This document shows, piece by piece, positions 32,090-36,740 of a stretch of 36,740 nt of DNA. The notes below the pieces were generated by a model that worked only from the letters and a program-made list of their open reading frames with translations, was not told the DNA's origin and made no database searches. Within the stretch, counting starts at the first letter, position 1; each line of letters starts with the position of its first letter. The position numbers and the translations under genes were made by a program. This DNA is from Catenaria anguillulae PL171 (Eukaryota; Blastocladiomycota; Blastocladiomycetes; Blastocladiales; Catenariaceae): NCBI GenBank assembly GCA_002102555.1, contig MCFL01000235.1:1-36740 (forward strand), in the 5' to 3' direction.

Positions 32090-33514
32090 GGTGGCGTAGC
32101 AAGGATCGGGGAAGGGCGGATTAGGGACTTGAGCGGATCGGAAGTGGATTGTCGCGATAATTCATTTGCATGATGCGCTTTGTGAAATGGAAATGGTCGA
32201 ATACGGGATATTTCTGGCCCGAGCAAATGGAACATGACGGAGATGTTTACCAGCTGCACTTGCACGGTTTGGGGTGCGAACAGGAACGCGATCTGTCTCA
32301 AACACAAACTGATGCAACTGAACGAGCGACGAATGCCCGCATGCATCCAGCATGCAGGATTGACCGTTATACGCCTCCGTTTGCAAATTGTCCTGTATCA
32401 TCCTCGCTGCTGAAGGGCACAGTGACTGTTCACTTGACTGTCAGCACGTGCGTGAGAGCAGAGCGGTGATGGCCCTGTAGCACATCAACGATGATGTCTG
32501 GCATCTTGAGAGAGACTCTCATATGTAAACAGCTCCTCCAGTGTGTTGGCCTGATTTCCGATCATGCACTTGACACACAGCCAAGTCGATATTGCCACTT
32601 AACAGCAAACATACAGTCATTCCTGCTGGTAATAGATGGTTGATCAAGTCGATCGGAATCGGACTGCCGATCGGCGGACTCAGCCAGTTAAACTTGCGAG
32701 ACGAGCGGAGATGTGTTGATTGATGAAGTATGAAGTGATTATGTATAATCACCAACACCCAATCTTATGCAACGTACGCTTGCACACAAGCGATTCAGCC
32801 TTACGACTCCCGGCAACGCATTTCCGCACCGGTGTCACACATTACAGACGCTGCCCGTCATTGCCAACCTCGACTCAGCGTATCATCTACCGTCTCCTCC
32901 CGCCGTCTGTCATCCCCCTCACTTGGACGGACCCACTTTAGCTGTCGCAGACCGAGCCTTCAGTCCAACCAGCACTCAATTTGGCGCCCATCAGTGCCAA
33001 AACCCTTGGCCGCAACTCATCTCGTTTGATCTCGGCACTGTTCCGTTGCAGATTCCCGAATCTGCCGATCCACCTCGCTCACTTGACTTTGTTCCGAGTT
33101 TGCGTTTGTGTTGGATCCGACACTTGGATTGTTGAGCTTGGCCGCTTGACCTGATTTCCCGTGGTTCCACCATTTTCTCCAAGATTCTTTCGTCGTTTTC
33201 GGGTCTCATCCCGACCCAGCCGCTGTCGTCGTCGTCCCAACCAGCACCAACATCCACAAACGCAACAGCCAACGCAGAGTCAAACAGCTTGCAACATCCA
33301 CCATTGCGCCCCGTCGCTTCTCCCTCTCATTCCTTTCATCGAGTCCCTCCCCGTCTACCCAAGCCGAAACGATTGTCGAGCAGCAGCAACAGCAAGTACC
33401 CCCAACACTCCAACGTCGGCACACCTTTGGATCGTTGTCGTCGTTGCCGTCGTCTGCGGCGGCAGCCGACCCGACCTCTGGCAAAGAGCCGGAACCTCTG
33501 CAATCACCTCGACC
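32090..33514. promoter_or_regulatory. Long divergent region between kinase and PP4R3 genes
   Basis: About 1.4 kb between two divergent start codons, the longest gap in the right half of the window. It must carry both promoters. The PP4R3 frame stays open upstream to about 33161 with in-frame ATG, but this part is CT-rich and low in coding character, so 33515 is preferred. No repeat, RNA gene or domain was recognised. Confidence 0.45.
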
Positions 33515-36500
33515 ATGCCCGTCTCGTCCACCGCATCCGTGCTTGCTGCCAGCCCCTTCTCGCCCCACTCGACACCCGACGACGACCCCGCTTCAGAACA
33601 CATGTTGGCCGCCAACAGTAGCGCGCACGATATGGACAGTGACGACCATGCTTCAGACACCAGCGATTCGCTCGGTGTGCAAGCAGCATCACCTTCAAAA
33701 CCCAATCAGGGCGACTCGTCTCCACCATCTGACTCGACCGGCATGAGTGGCTCGTCATCACCCGAGACAGTAACCACCGACGACACGGCCGATTCCGAAC
33801 CGGCGACGAATGGGCATACAAGCAAGGTGGACGAGCGGCGGCGAGTCAAGGTGTACTTGCTCGAAAACGAAGAGTGGCTGGACCGCGGTACCGGGTTTAT
33901 TGATTGCCAGTTTCGCTGGTGTGTGCTCTTCTTTCCCACTTTATGTTTTCTTCGTGTTACATGCTCTTTGTCTCACCCTCGCTAATTTCTTATCGTCATT
34001 TAGTCTCACGGCGGCCACATTCTCAAAGTCACAAGTGAACTCGATCCCAACGAGAGCATTATCGAATTCCTCATTCGCCGCGAGATCCAATACCAGCGCC
34101 AAGAGGGGACGTTGATCGTGTGGACCGAGCCCGATAACTCCGATTGGGCCGTTTCGTTTGCACTGGCTGAAGGATGTGACGAAGTCTGGTACGCACATGT
34201 CCAACCCACAAATGTGCCACAGTGGAGCTAAAGAAATCTTGTTGGATTGCGCCATGTTTCTTGTGTAGGGGATTAATTGACGTTATCAACGACCACTCAC
34301 CCTTCGACAGCAGCAATTCGGACGACATGCTCGACGACAGCAGCCCTCCCATCATGACCCCGTCCCGTGGCCTGTCTCTGCTGACGACCTTACCCGAGCC
34401 CACGGTTGGCAACCTGGCCGAAATTCGGCTCATTGTACAGCGACTGTCGCGGTCGCGGGCGGGGCAGGAGCGCATGAGTAATTACATCTTGGCAACTCGA
34501 TACGTGGACAAATTGGGCGTAATCTTCCAGAGTTTGGAGGACTTGGAAGCAGTGGATGATTTGGAGGTCATGTTCAACATCATGAAAATCATTGGTGCGT
34601 TTCTTGCACTCGTGTTCACTGCTCGAGTTTGAATGGTGACTCACTCTGGTCTTGTGGTTTGTGGATGATCATAGCACTTTCTGGCGTCGCGCCTCTCTAC
34701 AACGACCTGGTGGATGACCGCATTTTCCACCACGTCCTCGGCATGCTTGAATACGACCGCACCATAGGAAATCTTCCACACACTTACCGCCGGCACTTTG
34801 AATCCGCTGCCACCTTCCGACCAGTCCTGACGTGCCTCTCCCAATTACCTCCCGGCATGAACCCATCCACGACGGCCGACATTTCAAACCCTTGCCACCC
34901 GCGCCTACCGCCTTGCCTACCTCAAAGACGTGGCCCTCGCACGCCACCTCGAAGACCCGGCATTCAATGTCCTTCAAGACACGCTCCGCCAACTCCACGC
35001 CGCAATCCTTCGCCGCGTCATGTCCACCCCGGGCTTTGCCGCTGAACTCGGCGAAGTGCTCTCTTCAGACCACACCAACGCCACGCGCCGGCGGCACGCT
35101 ACCTTGCTTCTCAAAGAACTCACGTCCATCACCAAACTGTGTGGCGACATTCGCACCCAGGATGTGTACGCCATGCTCTTGGACGGCGGCACCATCATCC
35201 GCGGCTAACCGACGTGATTTGCGTTGCGGGCGGAACCGGCCCGGGCGGCCACGGGCACTCACCCGCCGACACTGACACGGTCCGTGCTGCATGCGAGTTT
35301 CTCGCGGGCGCCACCGAGCTGCAGCGCCCGCTCGTCCAGCGAGCGTGCCTTGCGCAGTTCCGATCCACAGGCACCAGTCCCGTGCACGTGCTGTACACGC
35401 GCATGGCCGGCGAGACGGATGGCGCCGTGTTGCAAGCGTGCTACGATGCGCTCAAGGCGCTGCTGGATCCAGAGATGGTTCCCAACCCGACCGGCGGCAT
35501 GTGCGAGGCCGGTATGAACATGGTGGCGCATTTGACGCCAGAGTATGATGGGTTTCAGGCAATGTACTTTGCTTCCGTGGCGGGCGAGATTCCTAAGGTG
35601 ATTGGCGACACGGTCGGCAAGGGCACGTGTACGGCAACGACCGCAAAGGGTGTGAGTCCCCCGGGGTGCAAGTGTTGCAGCTGCCGCCACACACGGTCGA
35701 GCGCACGTACCAGCTACTCGAGCTGTGGGCGTCCTTGTTGAAGATCAATGCGACGCGATTTGCCGATGTCGTGTTTCACGGGCGTGCGCCCGTTTGCCAG
35801 GGCACAACGTTTGCGCTTGCCGGGTCGGGATCATCGGCATCATCAATAGCTGCTGCACGCGCGGGGTCCGTTACGCCCAAGCAGGGTGTTTCGCTCGACT
35901 GGCTGCGCCTCTTGGTGACTTGCGCGCACAAGCACGTGCAACTGTCGGCCATCAGACTTGTCCGTTCGCTCGCGCACCAGCCTAGTGATGTGTTCAGGGA
36001 GACGGTCGTCAAGCACGGGCTGCTGCCGTCCGTGGTCCAGCGCTTTTGCTGACGGAGGGAAGGTACAACTTGATCAACTCATCGGCGCTCGAGGTGCTGG
36101 ATTCCATTTTGGAGCACGTCCGGCCAGGGCGCGTGGCCACGGCCGTTGGCCCTGCGCAGTTTGTTGCCCATGTCAATTTGCGCATGCTTGCCGGGACAGT
36201 AATGGCACCGTTGCGGCAGGTCGCACAACATTTGGCATATGTGCCCGGGATGCTCGACGATTGGGTTGAAGGTGTTGCCCGGAGGCAAGATTGTGGAGCA
36301 AGAGTGATGGATCGTGACGATGAAGATGGCACACCGCCATTGATGGATACGAGTATGGGGATGCGGATACCGATCACGTGGCGGACGCGAGATGGGTAGT
36401 CGACGCAGTCGTAGCGGCAGCGGGGATGTGAGATGGACGACGCCGAGCCCTTGCTTCATCGTCGTCGTCGTCGTTCAAGTCCACCGGCCAGCCCATTCAA

Positions 36501-36740
36501 AACCCTTCCGCCCGGAGGTGGATTCGGAGCCGGATTCACACCGTCGCCGCTGCCCTGGCGACTGCACCGGCTACGGACGCTTCATCTGGCCACTCGTCTT
36601 TTCCCACCAGACACGCTCTCGTCGCAGCCCGACGTGCCCGTCAACAAGCTGTGCCGCAAATCATCAAGCGGTCCCGCTCGTCCGATACACGGAAGACGAC
36701 GAAGAAGACGAGGACGAATTTTTGCGCCGGGCACCAACCG
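33515..36740 (+). CDS. PPP4R3: Protein phosphatase 4 regulatory subunit 3 (SMEK), 3' end beyond the window
   Basis: Exons 33515-33922, 34004-34188, 34269-34594 and 34675 onward, with introns of 81, 80 and 80 bp. An acidic Ser/Thr-rich leader precedes an EVH1-like domain: RRRVKVYLLENEEWLDRGTG, GTLIVWTEPDNSDWAVSF and CDEVW. The armadillo-like SMK-1 region follows with LPEPTVGNLAEIRLIVQRL, VFHHVLGMLEYD-like sequence, ATRAYRLAYLKDVALARHLE, TVERTYQLLELWASLLKI and EGRYNLINSSALEVLDSI. The acidic end PLVRYTEDDEEDEDEF resembles the family's LVDYPDDDE tail. PP4R3 targets PP4 catalytic subunit to substrates, including in DNA repair and centrosome work. The frame changes near 34830-34895 (twice), 35200, 35650 and 36045, and again between 36400 and 36660, without introns that would explain it. 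The ATG at 33515 has a good context (CGACCATGC). Confidence 0.85.
36459..36473 (+). repeat. (TCG)5 repeat
   Basis: Five TCG units in the 3' part of the PP4R3 gene, in a Ser- or Arg-rich stretch depending on frame. Confidence 0.9.

Noticed and set aside
1-36740. Retroelements, viral genes, CRISPR arrays, tRNA or rRNA genes.
   Set aside because: No reverse transcriptase, capsid, integrase, repeat-spacer pattern, T-arm with matching stems, or rRNA-like block was recognised on either strand.

Overview
The window is nuclear DNA of a eukaryote with a compact, intron-bearing genome. Genes are closely spaced on both strands. Most coding genes have introns of about 54-102 bp with GT..AG ends and often a CTGAC/CTAAT-like branch site. 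Start codons sit in A/C-rich contexts, the best being GCCACCATGG in the kinase gene. The products are typical eukaryotic ones: a DEAH spliceosomal helicase, dynactin p25, PP4 subunit 3, a STE20 kinase, an aquaporin, a SIW14-type phosphatase and a patatin-type lipase. The gene set (LRR-IQ protein, COMM-domain remnant, CRIB kinase) suggests a protist or early-branching fungus, but I cannot fix the lineage from sequence alone.

Layout. 1-3312 (+): 3' part of an LRR plus three-IQ protein. 3533-4401 (+): SIW14-like phosphatase in four exons. 4600-10170: a poorly behaved zone where coding-like pieces (a minus-strand gene, a COMM-domain C-terminus, and two unrecognised plus-strand genes) are broken by in-frame stops and frame changes. 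10693-13003 (-): Tgl/SDP1-type triacylglycerol lipase. 13712-15518 (-): ankyrin protein. 16016-17494 (+): glutamine-rich four-pass membrane protein. 17759-18476 (-): DCTN5. 18737-19776 (+): kynurenine-formamidase-like hydrolase. 20151-20272: two hairpin-forming repeats. 20426-23157 (+): a decayed or domesticated Tc1/mariner-like transposase whose second catalytic Asp reads Ala. 23295-26961 (+): DHX8/Prp22. 27252-28611 (-): aquaporin. 29163-32089 (-): CRIB plus STE20 kinase with a possible C-terminal membrane anchor. 33515-36740 (+): PP4R3/SMEK, running off the window and carrying several frame changes.

The genes do not form an operon or an obvious pathway cluster; they are individual housekeeping or signalling genes in mixed orientation. 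The main open question is quality versus biology. Seven recognisable genes read cleanly through all their exons, whereas the LRR-IQ gene, PP4R3, the transposase and the 4.6-10.2 kb zone carry single-base frame changes or stops. This could be local assembly error or genuine gene decay. I found no rRNA, tRNA, CRISPR array, retroelement or viral gene.
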